Assembly: GCF_018691265.1 (NCBI RefSeq)
Contig: NW_024881313.1
Location: 8,709,501 to 8,773,500, forward strand
Origin: Tyto alba
Lineage: Eukaryota > Chordata > Aves > Strigiformes > Tytonidae
DNA: 64,000 bases
Reading direction: 5' to 3'
Below are positions 36,971 through 49,511 of this stretch, in pieces. Each line of letters begins with the position of its first letter. Position 1 is the stretch's first letter. The notes beneath the pieces were generated by a model, which saw only the letters and a list, made by a program, of their open reading frames with translations, was not told the DNA's origin and did no database searches. Made by a program: the position numbers and the translations under genes.

Positions 36971-39106
36971 GTAAAGCTGGTGGCTAAAGAAGAAGATTTG
37001 GAATTTGGGCCTGAATGTCATTGATTGCTCGAGGGATACAAGGGGTGAAAACTCAGCTGTGGTACGCGGTGGGTTTTTGTGACCCTCAAATCTCACTTCT
37101 CAGAAATAAAACTGTCTGTATGTTTCAACTTGGAGAGGAACCTCATTAGTTTGTGTTGGTTTGTGTTTTAGTTTGGGGGGTGGTTTCAGTGGTATTGCTC
37201 GATGTTAACTCATGGAGTTCCACGTGACAGATCTAAGTCCAAACTGGCTAATGAAATCACACAGCACTGTTTCTCTGACAGATCGATACGCTTCAAACTG
37301 ATACATACTTTTGTTTCATTATGTACTCTTGTTCTCTGTCTACTCAAAGGAAGCATCAGCATTATAATTATATTCTAAGTCTAGTCACTGTTCTAATGCT
37401 ATATTGGGAACTCCTGAATTTATACTGGAGAATAACAGGCATCTCTCAGACAACTCCATGTTTTGGTTACTGCGGTGCTTGCCCTACTCATTTTCACTCA
37501 GTGCTAATAAATATAGTGAAGTGGTGCATGGTGGTAATACTCAGGCAGCCTTTATCTTGCTTTTGCTAGATCTCCTACTGCTATTCCAATACGACTTTAC
37601 TCCTAATCCTACTGAACAAAAAATGATTTATATACTTGACTGATGTGCTGGAGTGACTCATGTGCAGCTCTCCTTTCAAATGTAGTGTTCCCCATTTTAT
37701 CACTGTCTTTCTGAGTTATTACAAACATTTACTGAAAGTCATGGGGGTGAGAAAAAAAATGTGGTATGCCTGCATTATAATTTATAAGCTTAATTTACAA
37801 AATCTGAGATGAGGTGCTGAAATCCTTAAAACATTTTTATCCCTAAAAAGGACTTGCATCATCCTTGCAGCTTCATCTTTGCCACACTGTGCACTGGTGT
37901 CTGCTGACCATTAGGGCTGTGATGCCCTTCACATACACTCTAATTTACAATAACTGGATTTTTGAATGGCAAAAGCTTGAATATTTATGACACAGAAAAT
38001 CAGTAAGGTCATTTTGGGGAGGGCCACAAAAGGTTTTGGAAACCATACTGGAACAGAAAAATTGTCATCCCCACAGTTCCTCCTCACTTAAGGTAGTAGT
38101 ACCTAGTGAAGGCGCTCAGAGAAAAAATACAAACGCTTTTTGTTCTTTTTTTTCCTAGTCAAATAGAAACACTGAAAATGTTGAAAACAGTGAGAAAAAC
38201 CTAGTACATACAAAACTCTGTAGCATTCAGTAAACCATTTCTCACATTGACACATATTTTAGTATCATTAATACTGTGTAAGCATAGCTTTGGGAAGTTC
38301 CATGCCTTCACTGGCATTAAAAAGGCACTGAGGTAGAACAGCTCACCAAGAAGTACTTGAGACTCATCAAGCAGTGAGCAATTCCCATGCCACAGTACCG
38401 AAAGGAAACGCGTAGGATGTTCTGGACTGTGTGTCCATTAAAATTAAGATGATACTCAGCTATGTCCCTTTCCAATCCAGCCCACAAACCATGGTTTCAC
38501 AAAAAGTGAAGCCCATCGAGACAGACAGAAAAAAATCCTTAACATTTAACAAGACCAAACTGTACTTCCAGTGTACATGTGCTTGTTAACTTGTGGATGT
38601 GAATAAGATGGAAGTAACGCTTGTCCGTGAAAGTGGTTGAGGAATGAACAAAAGCAACGTCTGCCCCATTAGTTGATGTTATATGCCAGCTCTTTGCTGA
38701 AACGATCAGTCCTTTTGGATGTATTTCTGTTCCTCGACCGCCAGACAGCAGATCCTTTTCATTATCTCTGGCAGTCAAGAGGCTTCAATTATTGTTCTCG
38801 AGTGTAATCTTGCCACACACCTATGCTTCTAGTCACATCCAGAGCAGACTGACAAGATGTACTTTACAGAGATGATTCTTAAATTCAACTTGAAGTTCAA
38901 GGAGGCAGCCACTTACTTGCCGAGTAAGATGAATAAACACCCCAAAACTTAGCTGGTGCCTGTTCCTTAAGTTCCTGCCCAGTTTTCAATGGAACTCATG
39001 GTTCTGCTTTTCATCTTTGAAGTTGGGAGAAGTTCAAGTCATGCTGTACTCCTCTGTAGAAGTCAATACCAGCTATCTCTCATCTGTCACTGCATAGGGC
39101 TAGTTC

Positions 39107-39125
39107 TTTTTTTTTTTTTTTTTTT
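39107..39125. repeat. Poly-T run (19 bases)
   Basis: Homopolymer, one of several T-runs that become more frequent on the plus strand to the right of the CpG island. Confidence 0.9.
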
Positions 39126-42100
39126 AATGATATTAATACTGATACCTACATAGCATGTTGTACAGGTCATCCATGCACCATGTACCTAAAAAATGTGGCC
39201 CTTCTAGCCAATGTCGTGCAGTTCTCTATAGATGCTTTATATACGCATTAAGGCTTTAAAGAGTATCTGCTGTTGCAATTATTTATATTTTACTAAAAAT
39301 GTTTGCATTAAGTCCTCTAACGTGTCAAGATTTGTCTTCTCGAAGAAAATCAATGAAATTTGGTGGGGGGGAAGGGGTGTAACTTGTGATATCTGTTAAT
39401 TTGACTAAGAATTAGTCAAAAGGTCTTCTTCTGGGTAAGGCTGCTAACCTTCTAGTAAAAATCTTGCTCAGTGGCTCATAAACATTAGAATTTTATATGT
39501 TTCAGATTGGGTATAATTGTTGATTTTGTTTACAGAAAGTGTTTGCTTTTTTTCCTGAAAAAAAAGATCAGCAGTTTAGCTGATCATGCAGTTTTACGCA
39601 ATTTGTAAATAACCACTTAACTGCTACAGAAGTAGGCAATCTAAATAAATCAACACAGATGCCAACATTTTAGAGATAATAGGGATTTTTGTACTAACAT
39701 AAAAAAAAAAAAAAAAAAAGATGTCTTATGAAAATACATATACTGGAGATAATTTAATGTGTGATTAGCTTTTTCAGTGCCTGGGCTTACAGGAATGTGT
39801 GCACATACCTACATTCGATAGGACTGTTCAGGTGGTTAAAATTAAACATGTTATTACCCCTTTTTGTTAGTACCAGTGGTTAGCCAATATTTGGAAATTT
39901 GTGGGCTATTTCTCAGAAACATGATAGAGTCAGGGGTTTTTTTGATCCCGACCTATTTGTACGCAGCGAATATAAACAGATCTTGTTTCCTTGAACACAG
40001 TAAGTTGTGAAATGAGTGACCAGACTGGGCTGTTTGCCCATAAGGCTGAGCCTGCACACAACTATCCTGCAGCAGCACTGTGCCCCCAAAGTGGTTCTTT
40101 CGCTCACATGAAGCAAAGGTTTTTAAGTGTCCCCTAATGCTGTGGTGAACTGTGCCAAACTTGCAAACATTCATATAAAAAGGGGATCTAAGTACGAGGC
40201 TTGGATGTCTGTTGGAAGATTTCCCATTAGCTTTGGACTAACTGGAGCTGAAGCTGAGCCCTGTCCCTGAATCCTCTTCTGTTCTGATCCTAAACACCTC
40301 TGACTATTGCGGTCTTGCCTGCTTTTTGTCCGGACCTTTTTTTTTTCCCATTTTTTCTGCTGCTGAGGTGCCAAATTTTTTAAACTTTCGGTTGAAGACA
40401 TAGGTATGTCCCATTATACTGGTGTGAGTGACCCCGCAGGTGTCCTAACCCTGCTCTGATCTCTGACCTTGTCCTTTGCTTGTTCCGAACCAGGTGTCTT
40501 TCCCGAAGTAACCTGACAATAGACACCAGCAATTGTCTTATCCAGAGTCTTGTTCAGGCCGAGACGCAAGTTCTGTCACTCAGTGCCCTGTTTACATATT
40601 CCCAGTGTTTTCTTGCTGTCTCCTTGATTTTCTGATGTCCTTGTCTCTTCCTGGCATACGACGTACAGTTCCACCGAAGGAGCACATTTGTATTCACACC
40701 TCATTGTACGGATCTCAGCTTAGAGGACCGAGCACCTTTTTCAGCCTTGTCATGCTGATCCACAATTTGGAAGGTAGTTTCTATTCTTTGCCATCACTAA
40801 GTTAGCAGGCATTAAAGTATTCCTTCACTTGCCCTGAATAGAAAATGGATTTTATCCAAACAAGGATAGATCATAACTATATCAAGAACTGCCCACAGAT
40901 CATAAATATATCTAGCTTACAAAATTTCAGATGCATTAGTCTTTGTAAAAGTGCTTAATAATTACAAAAATAAAATGCCTAGCCTTTGCACTTGGTGTGT
41001 CTTATTTGTTGCTCCTAATCATTGTTAGAACATAAAGAATGTTATAGGTGAATTTCTGTAGTTCCTATCCGAACTACTCTTTTAAAAACAAGTTGTGTTT
41101 AAGCTGAGAAGACGAACTCTCTGAGGAACACCCTGTCATTAAACCTGACCAAACTGTGCTTGTTCGGGTGGACGATTGCATATGGTTTTGTCATGTGCTT
41201 ATTACAATTATCTGCATTAGCAGATAGTATGTGATTCTGAATGAAAGAGTGAGCCTGAAATGACACAAATTTTTCTCACTATAATGATTCATCAGGTAGG
41301 ATTTGTTTCAGCTCTGTGCTTTATCTTTCTTGTTATTATCCCACGCTCTGTAGTGATGAGAGTTGTGATGGAGAACAGGCAGAAGTTACTGCTGGGAGCC
41401 TCTGTCGATAAGCTTCACGCAGGCAGCTTGGGCCTGATGATGATTCATTGATGATCAAGTGCAATGAACAGCTCCACGTGAGTAGCTGAGCAAGCTATTT
41501 TCTGGGGGGCTAAACAATCTGATGACATTATTCCTTCCTGTAATTTCTTACTTCTGTTCTGAAACATCAGTATCAGGTAGTTTTTCTTGCCTGAGGTCCC
41601 ACAGCTTAGTACCAGGGCAGTACGAACCATGATGTCCATAAAAAGAGAGATTTCCCTGTACAGTTCTCAGCCATGAGGAAAGGTTATCATTGACTTGGTC
41701 CTGGCTTTTCCACCTGGGGTAGATGGGCTGTGCTGTAGATGTTCCTGTTACCTTGGTTGACTTAAAGATAGATTGCACTGTCATGGCCACTCCGCTGTCA
41801 AACAGGTAATTACACAGACATAGGATAGGTTTGTAATAACATTTGATATTAACATTAAAACGTGTATTTCTTATTATTGATTGACTTCCATGCCCATGGA
41901 ATGCTATCGGTGAAATAAAAATTGATGTATAACTCCCAGGCAGGTGGAGATGGAAGAGAAGGGCTTAGTCCCTCTTGTCTTTTATGAACTTTTGCAAGTG
42001 CAGTATGCTCTCCCTGCTCACAGGTATTGCTGTCAGGCTGCGTAGCTCCTCTTTCAATATTTAAGGTAGGGCTGCAGGCACCCTGCTATTATCAGTTTCT

Positions 42101-42413
42101 ACTTGGTGATAGCCTTTTCGGCTCCCTTTTGGTATTCATGTGTTATCGACCAAATAACACTAGTTTCTGAAAATGACCAGTTCCATTTACATTTCATAAT
42201 CTGTTGAAAGGAAAAACGTTTGTGACTGAGTAAGAGAAGGAAGGAGCTGTCAGCCCTGTTTTGTGATTACTGCCCACAAATGTTCTCACATTTTCCTTTA
42301 AAAAAGTGTTCTGACAAAAATATTAGCACTAATAGTACAGTATGCATATGTTCTCAGAGTATAAATAGTGCAACTTTATCTCATGAGATAGCGCAGGGCT
42401 CTATCCAACGACT

Positions 42414-42848
42414 TTAATGAGGTTTGAGGTTGCTCAGCGCCTCACAGCAGGCGCTCAGCAGGCATGAGGAAGGCGACATGCTAAGCTTGTAATCCCGTGA
42501 GGTAGAAAGCACCATCAGTACTTGTCCAAGCCAACAGGAGTCACAGAGCCTTGGTGCCTGCAGCATCAAGCCTTTCTTCTCCAGTGAATAGCAGAAATGT
42601 TTCTTTCTCTCACACTGTACCAGCATCCTCCGACAGATGCATCCTGCAAACAGCGACCCGTATCGGCATCCTGCTTTCACAGAAGAAGTGAAACCCATTT
42701 GCCCCAACTTAGGTGACTGCGTTACCCTCGGCTCCCTGTTCAGGCAATAGAGAGAAACACCTCCAGAGAACAACTCTTCATTCAAATGTGGGTGCCGAAA
42801 ATTAGGTGGGATGGATCCCACCCGAGCTGTCCGCTGTCTTTTATTCAC
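42414..42848 (-). other. 144-codon open frame of unknown status
   Basis: An ATG-initiated minus-strand frame starting MNKRQRTARVGSIPPNF and ending with TAA next to the window's AATGAGGTTTG patch. It is cysteine-rich in the middle, with no signal peptide, membrane segment or known motif. It is the longest open frame outside GC-rich DNA, but local GC is raised and one frame of about this length is expected per window by chance. The plus-strand frame at 42,811-43,158 overlaps its 5' end head to head. Confidence 0.15.
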
Positions 42849-43158
42849 TCTTTACAAGGTTTCTTCTTATTACATGAAGTCTTACAGAGGAATTTTTATC
42901 AGTCAAGTTGACAGAAAAAGGCCCATCTCATTTACAGACCACCAAGGAGAGACATGGCTACTCTTACATAAATTCTGTATTTGTAAAGTTAATATTTGTT
43001 TACAAATGCATATGCCACCAAATAGGTGTATTGTGTTCAAGATTATCAGATGGATACTCTTTCTAAAATTGTGGTGTTTTGCAATTTTAACACTACAGGG
43101 TGAAGTGGACACTGACAACACTAATGCATTCAATTTAGAGACACTGATAGGCTCCTGA
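42811..43158 (+). other. 115-codon open frame of unknown status
   Basis: Begins ATGGATCCC in a good context (G at -3, G at +4) and reads MDPTRAVRCLLFTLYKVS at its start. A hydrophobic segment near residues 78-94 could be one membrane helix. Ends ETLIGS. No family recognised, and I saw no polyadenylation signal close downstream. It overlaps the 5' end of the divergent minus-strand frame by 38 bases. Confidence 0.15.
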
Positions 43159-43639
43159 CAAATCTGAGAGTGCCCAAAATTATTTCAGGGCAAAGTCAGA
43201 AATGGGAATTAACAAGAGGTGTCTTTTACATACCAAAAATTCCATTAGTAATTAACCTATTTTAAATATTCCACTCTAATTTTTTGTGTCCTTTAGTGTG
43301 TTTCATTCATTTCTTTTTGATTGTTTGCCACAATTACTATCTCTCAGCTAAAGAAATTCAGGAAATGTTGCTGACAAGAGGCCCACGTTTAACCTTTATC
43401 AGCCTGCCATTTCTTTTGCACATAACTGAATAACTTTGTAGAGGTCACACATACTCGCTGTACTGCATGAATGCCCGCTTTCTGAAAGCTTTCACACGAT
43501 GTGTTGTACCCTGAAAAGAAAAACATACTTGCTCACTGAATACCACCTATTCTGTAGGAGTAAAGTATTCTGGGTTTTGGAGGGCTATATGTTTTTTGTG
43601 CTAATTATTATTAAAGAATTATGCAGTACAGCATAAAAT

Positions 43640-43790
43640 CTTACATATATAAGATTTAGAATCTATGTTATGCATATGCATGCATATATATGATATATAT
43701 ATATTTGATCTCTATCATATATGTATATCATATATACGTATATATATCACATTTATACATATGTATATATAAATATAATATTTAAGCGTG
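43640..43790. repeat. AT-rich purine-pyrimidine alternating block with inverted repeats
   Basis: About 150 bases of TATA/CATATG/GTATAT units, including 'gatatatatatatttgatct' and nearby 'catatatgtatatcatatat'. Many self-complementary segments could extrude hairpins. Likely unstable in length. Confidence 0.85.
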
Positions 43791-46009
43791 CACATACAGG
43801 TTATAGCTGAGAGCTGGAGAGAAAGTCTCTCTCCCCTCCCCGCACCAGCCCTGTATGAAGTGAAAAATTTTATCTCAACTTCCTGAAGTGTTTTTCCTGG
43901 AAAAAAGGAATTCAGGAGTATAACAAAATTCACCTGTACATAACCTTTGAAACTCCACCTATTCCACCAAATCACACTACTAGAATTACATAAGAAAAAA
44001 AATAGACTTATGTCTTCCTTTAGTTCTTCCTTTACTTCTGTCTTTGTATGTAAGACAGAGGAACTATGATCTCTGCCCTAAGTCTTTTCTGCATACAATA
44101 TAGCTACTAGAGAATATTCAGGTCTTTTGTAAAGTAAGACTAGTAAAATAGCAGTAGCATTATTTGTCACAGAATACACTTAACACACACATTTATTTGT
44201 GTAAGCCTATTCAAACGAAACAAGCATTAGGTAATTTTTTCTTGAGGAATACAACCATGCAACTGAAGTCATCACTCCAACTAAAACTCCAGAAAATCTT
44301 AAACTCAGCTGTCAGCTTTCATATTAAGCAAGGATTTATTGATTGGAAAGTTTCTGTTTATTTACTGCTATTTGTAAAAACCCAATATGTACATTTTCTA
44401 TGTGAGTGTTCAGCCTATATATCACATAAACTGTCAAAGCTATAGCTAAATATAACAATTATAATCTTACTTATTTGTCGGTGGCATATATATAAGAGAA
44501 AATCCAAGTACTCCAGTCCTCAGTTTTTCCCTCCACACCTTCCCAAATAAGTCTGAATTTGTAGTTTCTTGACTAGGATACAAGGAAGGACAACTGTACG
44601 TTCTCTAGCAAGCCACATTTTGGCCAACTGCAAAGCCTTACAAAGGTATTTGCACATTTGTTTTATAGTTGTTTTATTCTTATTTTCTGATAATATGATA
44701 CCATTAACATTTTAGAGTATTGGCATAGAGTATGCCAAGACAGTACCTGACATCATAAAAGAATCTATGAGGAAACTATTCATCATGATGACTCATACCT
44801 ATTTTGTCTTCAAAGGGGGATTGCTGTACTAGTCAGTGATGACCGAACATTTGGTAATCTTGAATTAAAGATTTTTTTCAGTATTGTATCCTATAAAAAT
44901 TGTCATGCTCTTACACTTCTGTGCCTGCACCTGTGGCTGATATCTGGCAGGCTCTAGTACAAAGCTAAATATTGTCAGCACTGTTGAAACAGAATGATGA
45001 AGCGTTGTTCCTTGCTGGATGATAAAGAATGGGAAATCCTTATTATCAGCCCATGGAAAAATCATTTCCTTTAGAACTCCATCAGAACCCCAGTGCCAAT
45101 AAAATTGTCTGAATGAGAATTATTTTGGACCATGCACTGGGATTCTGAAAGCAGAAAAGTACATTTTCTAGCAGAAACTGAGGAGTGGTATCAAGTTTGA
45201 TGTTTCAGTGCTTATTCATATTATTGACCGGTGGCTACTTCTGATTATTAATGAAAAGATGATCAATAGTAGTCCTTCTGAAAATTTCCAGAATATGTCA
45301 GGTCTGGTTGTGACTCCTCAGACAATGACTGAACAGAACAGTTCAAACATGGTTATCTGTGGCAATCATTAGGTCCAATAAATTTGCTCCTTTCCTGTCA
45401 TTCTGTCTAAAACCAAACTTCCCAAGTGTTTTCGGAGCATTTTCGCTACTGCTCTTTATCTTCTTACTGAGATCACCTAGCATCACATTAAGTTGTCAGC
45501 CTGTCCCAATACACTGCTCAGATGAGGAATGGCTGTTACATTTTCACCCACATCCTGAAGAAAACTAGCAAGCAACTCGTCAGATTTGATTGCATACTGG
45601 GCATGAATATCTTACAACCATCCTCTGGAATTTTGAGCCAGTGCTTTGGCCAGTGCTGCAGAAGCAGATTATCAGCAGCTGCAGGTATTTTTTTATGGTA
45701 GGCCAAGAAGCTGAAATACAAAGCAACCTCCAAATCCCAGCTGTGGGCAGCTGGAGGGTGAAGAGTTACACAGTCATTTTTTCGATATGGAGTGCTAGTC
45801 TTGTGTTTTACACCAAATCCTTTCAGATACAGCTACACAGAATTAAGCACCCAAATCTACAGTTACATGTTTTTCTGTCTGACTTCAGTGAAATAGAGCA
45901 ACTTTAGATCAGATCATTTTTGCTCTAGTTTCACAATGCAATTCACATAGAGCTTGCCAGAGAGCAAACTTGATTCCTCCACGCTGATGGTTCTTCGCCT
46001 TTCACATTT

Positions 46010-46215
46010 CGTTACCTAATGGGAGGGCACCTTCCAGATATACAGGCCAGGGTCTCCCTGGGGTTGGGGACTGCAGGTACCCCGCCTCGCTGGGGCAAGG
46101 ACTGACAGCCCCAAGGGGGGCTGAAATGGGGGTCTGATCAGTCTTGGGTGCCCCAGGGGAGGGCAGGCAGGGCCAGTAAGGCTTGGTAGTGCGCCCCAGC
46201 ACCCTGAAAATATAA
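46010..46215. other. Isolated GC-rich patch of unknown origin
   Basis: About 200 bases at roughly 60% GC with sharp AT-rich borders. It is dominated by GGG/CCC runs ('ccaaggggggctgaaatggg', 'gccccaggggagggcaggca') and is CpG-poor, so it is not an active CpG island. Two overlapping minus-strand frames (to 81 codons) cross it and read P-rich. It could be a decayed LTR or other repeat, or a degraded exon. I cannot assign it. Confidence 0.5.
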
Positions 46216-49200
46216 CAGGGCTTCCAGATACCAATCTGTGTCTTCACCTACTTTAGCACTAAATTCAAGGAGCTTCTACCCACATGGGTTAAATTTCTCC
46301 TTCTCATTGAAGAGTACCATTTTGATCCAGATGGCCTCTGTCACCAGTGTGACACTAAGAGCAGAAATAGCGACAGAATGACACGATAGCCTTTCCCTTC
46401 CCCAGCATCAAAGGCAGTGCCATTAACTAGGACATGTAAGTCTCTTCAGTGTAAGAATTTGGAGGTCAGGATTTTGAACGGGTGTAGTCTAGAAATACCT
46501 ACATCCCTGGGCATTGAAAGATCTATTTGCACTGAAGGAAAGCCATTTATTGAAAGGAGCCTTAAAGTGTTTCCATCTAAACATGGATGTTTTGCTACTG
46601 CATTTTAATTTTTCTCAAGTTTGCTCAATGGCTACCTTACAAATATTATCTGAGAATATATGTTGCTTATTTTATTCATACAGGGGATATCTTTCCTTTT
46701 TTTTCCCTGTAATTAGAAATAACGAATACAAATAGGAGAATGAGTCTGACAAAACCTCAAACAATTATAATTCTAAAGATCAGTCTTATGGCACTAAAAA
46801 GGGCTGAAATTGTTAGTGCTTCTAATTTTCTGATAGGCTGCATCACAATCAGAGCTATTGCCTAAAGCTGTAAAATTAGATTGTATACTCCCATAACAAA
46901 GCAATAATGTGAAAATTACTTTTGAAGTAGTTAATTCTTTTTTTTTTTTTTTCTGAAAGCATACACACAAATATGACATTTCCTTAAAGTCAAACATACT
47001 CAAAAATACTTCTCAAATAGGCAAACATTTTGTAATATTTTATTACCAGCAAGGTTTCATTTGTTAAATGATTCAGAAGGAGAGACACTGTCAGGTAGAA
47101 TTTATTCACATGTCAACCTCTGAAGTTAAGAAGAGACATAAAAAGTCAGCTCAGGAAGGATCTGCACAAATAATTAAAAAAATGTGGATGTTACATTTTA
47201 GTAGTTTATGGGCAAATTAATTATGTATACCTGAGACATCCTGTAATCTTTTACCCCCCAAGATTTTTTCATCCAAGTGAATAGAAGGGAAGATGCCTGG
47301 GAATATATAGCCTTATTCATGAAGAGCTCCGAGACGCAAGATGCCAGTCCCTGTTCTCAAAACAGTATTTGAATAGAGTATAAATGAACCAAATAAGTCT
47401 GTTGTTTTCCCAAATGAGGCAATAAATGCTGATGTCTTGGAGCATAGAAACAGTACATTTATTTTCACATTTGTGAAATAGCAAGCATTTATTTGCATGC
47501 ATGTCATTAGGGCTAAGTGAATGGTCTGTAACCAGACAGAAACAGGAGAGCTACTCATTCAGATTTCAAGGGCTTAAGCTGTATTACTCAAGATAGAATT
47601 TCACAAATATTTCTGAATTTTATGATCTTTAGGAATGAACACAAGTTCATCTATCTGCTAGTTACGTAACACTGTCACTCTTACAAAAATAGAAAGTACA
47701 AAAACTTCAGCTCTGCAAAAGGTATAGCTGCCCACAGTGTTCCAGTTTATGGGTTCAGTCCTCCAACGCAATGAGCACTTTGGTCCCGGTCCAGAAAACT
47801 ACTCAAGTATCAGCTTAACAGTATGCACGTGAATAACTCTGTTATGCTAAACTGCTACTATAGCTAAATTGAAGAGTCACAAGGTCCTGATATCATAGAT
47901 GACATCTCTTCTTCACTTTCTCTATGAAATGTTAGCATTACACTTACCTAATTCACTGGGGTTTTATACACTACCATTCATAAAAGTTAGTCTATAATGT
48001 GCCATATTCAAGCGTGAGAGGACTACAAAATGCGTAAACAGATTTTTTTTCCTCTTACCAGTTTTTTCTAGGAGGAGATGCTTCCAGAAGCTTGAAGGGA
48101 TTTTTTTAATTTGGAGCAGGGGCTAAAGGAGCTATAGATCCCCTCTTTCCAGTAGCTGCATATAGTGTAACGTGTGCTGGACATCACCTAACTGGGAGAT
48201 ACTGCCTCTACCTTCCCCAGCTCTTTACTGAACTCTGCAAAAAGGGTGAATGCAAAGCTTGTCACTATCTGTGCTGGTTAGCAGCTTGAGGCTATTGCAG
48301 TGAAAAAGGCTTATGATGCACTCATCAAATGTGATATCAAGGCTGCTCTAGCATGCTCGTCCTCAGAGCTTCCAAAAAAAGTTTTGTCTGACCCAGCTAG
48401 GACTCTTGCCCATGGTAGTATGATTCCTCTTCTCCCCACACCATCCGACCTCTTAACATCAGAAACAGTTTGAAATCCATGTCAGGTTTAGCCTTTAATG
48501 ACACCCGGGTAGTTTATCATCACATGCATTGTGCTTTGTGATGCATGTAACTATTACTAATACTTCATCAACATTTTGCACGTCTCACATGATGAATGTG
48601 GGCTAATGCATTACCCCATTTTCTGTGTGCATCATGAAGCTGCTCCCCTCAATCAGCATTGTTGCAGCCTCTGTTATTTGCTTTCTTGCTACCTATCCGT
48701 CCATGTATAATATGACATATTTCCTACTCTAATCTCAGTATGAAAACACCAAGAGCTGTAGAAATTTCATACATCTCCAGAGCACCGTAGGTTACTTTTT
48801 ACCTAAAACAATGTTCAGATGGCTGTCACAAAGAAAGTTTAAGTGAAATGTCAAAAGCTGTAAGGATGAAAAGCTGCACATGGTAGATACAAGATTCAGT
48901 GCACGGTAACTCCCTCTTAATAAACAAGCAAAGATCTATTGGAAGGAAAATTTCCCTGCATTTGAAATTTAACTGCCAACCATCCACATCCTACACATAA
49001 CTGTCAGAAAGGATGTCTAAATCTGTCCTCATTTATAACATGTGTTGTGACAAGATTTGACAGTCTCTGAAAGAGCTATAATTGCCACCTAAACATCCAG
49101 CATTTTGTCAACTGCGATCATGTTTAGGGAAAGCATTTATTTCACTTAAAAAAACCTAGCATTTTTTCTTTCTTCTGAATGAGATGACAGATTTTATTTT

Positions 49201-49272
49201 TTTTTCTTTTCTCATTAGGGGTTGCAAGTCAGATTTAAGGATTTTTTTTTGTTGTTCCTTTTTTCTTTTCAG

Positions 49273-49411
49273 TATTTTTCCAGTGACAGAAGTTGGAACT
49301 TTTGAGATTAAAAGAAGAAAGATTAGCTTGAGGAAACCAATAGCAGTTCAACAGGAATACCATAAGGACATCTACCAAATACTGACACCACTGAAAACTT
49401 CTGAATGTTGA
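49273..49411 (+). CDS. Candidate terminal coding exon, unknown protein
   Basis: Seen: a tract of almost 30 pyrimidines ending 'ccttttttcttttcag' is the strongest plus-strand acceptor I found. After one base (T), a single phase stays open for 45 codons to TGA at 49,409-49,411; the other two phases hit stops early. The reading starts IFPVTEVGTFEIKRRKIS, is rich in K/R/E/Q, and ends PLKTSEC. AATAAA follows 95 bases after the stop, with GT-rich sequence behind it. The entry phase needs two bases from the previous exon, which the 36,897-36,970 exon supplies. Directly joined they would encode about 70 residues; an intermediate in-phase exon such as 44,570s is possible. Not recognised, and chance remains an alternative. 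Confidence 0.35.
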
Positions 49412-49505
49412 GCTGGTTTTGATAGGTGCTCCACTGAATATCACAACAGGAACCAAGGTGAAAAAGGGGGAAGATTATCTCAGTATTTGCCATTTTGTTA
49501 CTCTG

Positions 49506-49511
49506 AATAAA
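49506..49511 (+). terminator. Polyadenylation signal AATAAA
   Basis: Canonical hexamer followed within 10-40 bases by 'tgctgtgtagttttagtctg', a plausible GU-rich downstream element. It is suitably placed for the candidate terminal exon at 49,273-49,411. The hexamer alone is common in AT-rich DNA. Confidence 0.35.

Larger units (their letters stand above)
36441..42413. other. AT-rich stretch right of the CpG island, G/T-biased
   Basis: Just outside the island the plus strand switches to G over C and T over A (for example 37,141-37,200 and 38,581-38,640), consistent with plus-strand transcription. It contains one candidate exon (36,897-36,970), T19 at 39,107-39,125 and A18 at about 39,702-39,719. 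Weakly supported splice-flanked segments lie at about 40,367-40,402 (plus) and 41,741-41,790 (minus). Overlapping open frames at 37,282-37,643 lack a linked donor. Confidence 0.5.
43159..49272. other. AT-rich stretch, intron-like
   Basis: No supported gene. Contains an AT/GT low-complexity block at 43,640-43,790, T15 at about 46,938-46,952 and a GC-rich patch at 46,010-46,215. Splice-flanked plus-strand segments without clear linkage are 44,569-44,640 (two phases open) and about 46,400-46,435 (very strong acceptor 'gcctttcccttccccag' and donor 'acat|gtaagt', one phase open reading SKAVPLTRT). Confidence 0.5.

Noticed and set aside
41314..41480. Plus-strand segment between a strong acceptor (before TGATGAG) and donor CCAC|gtgagt
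   Set aside because: All three phases contain stops before the donor, so it cannot be an internal coding exon. A non-coding exon is possible but unsupported.
44976..45110. ATGATGA word suggestive of a C/D-box snoRNA
   Set aside because: No correctly spaced CTGA D box and no terminal stem found.
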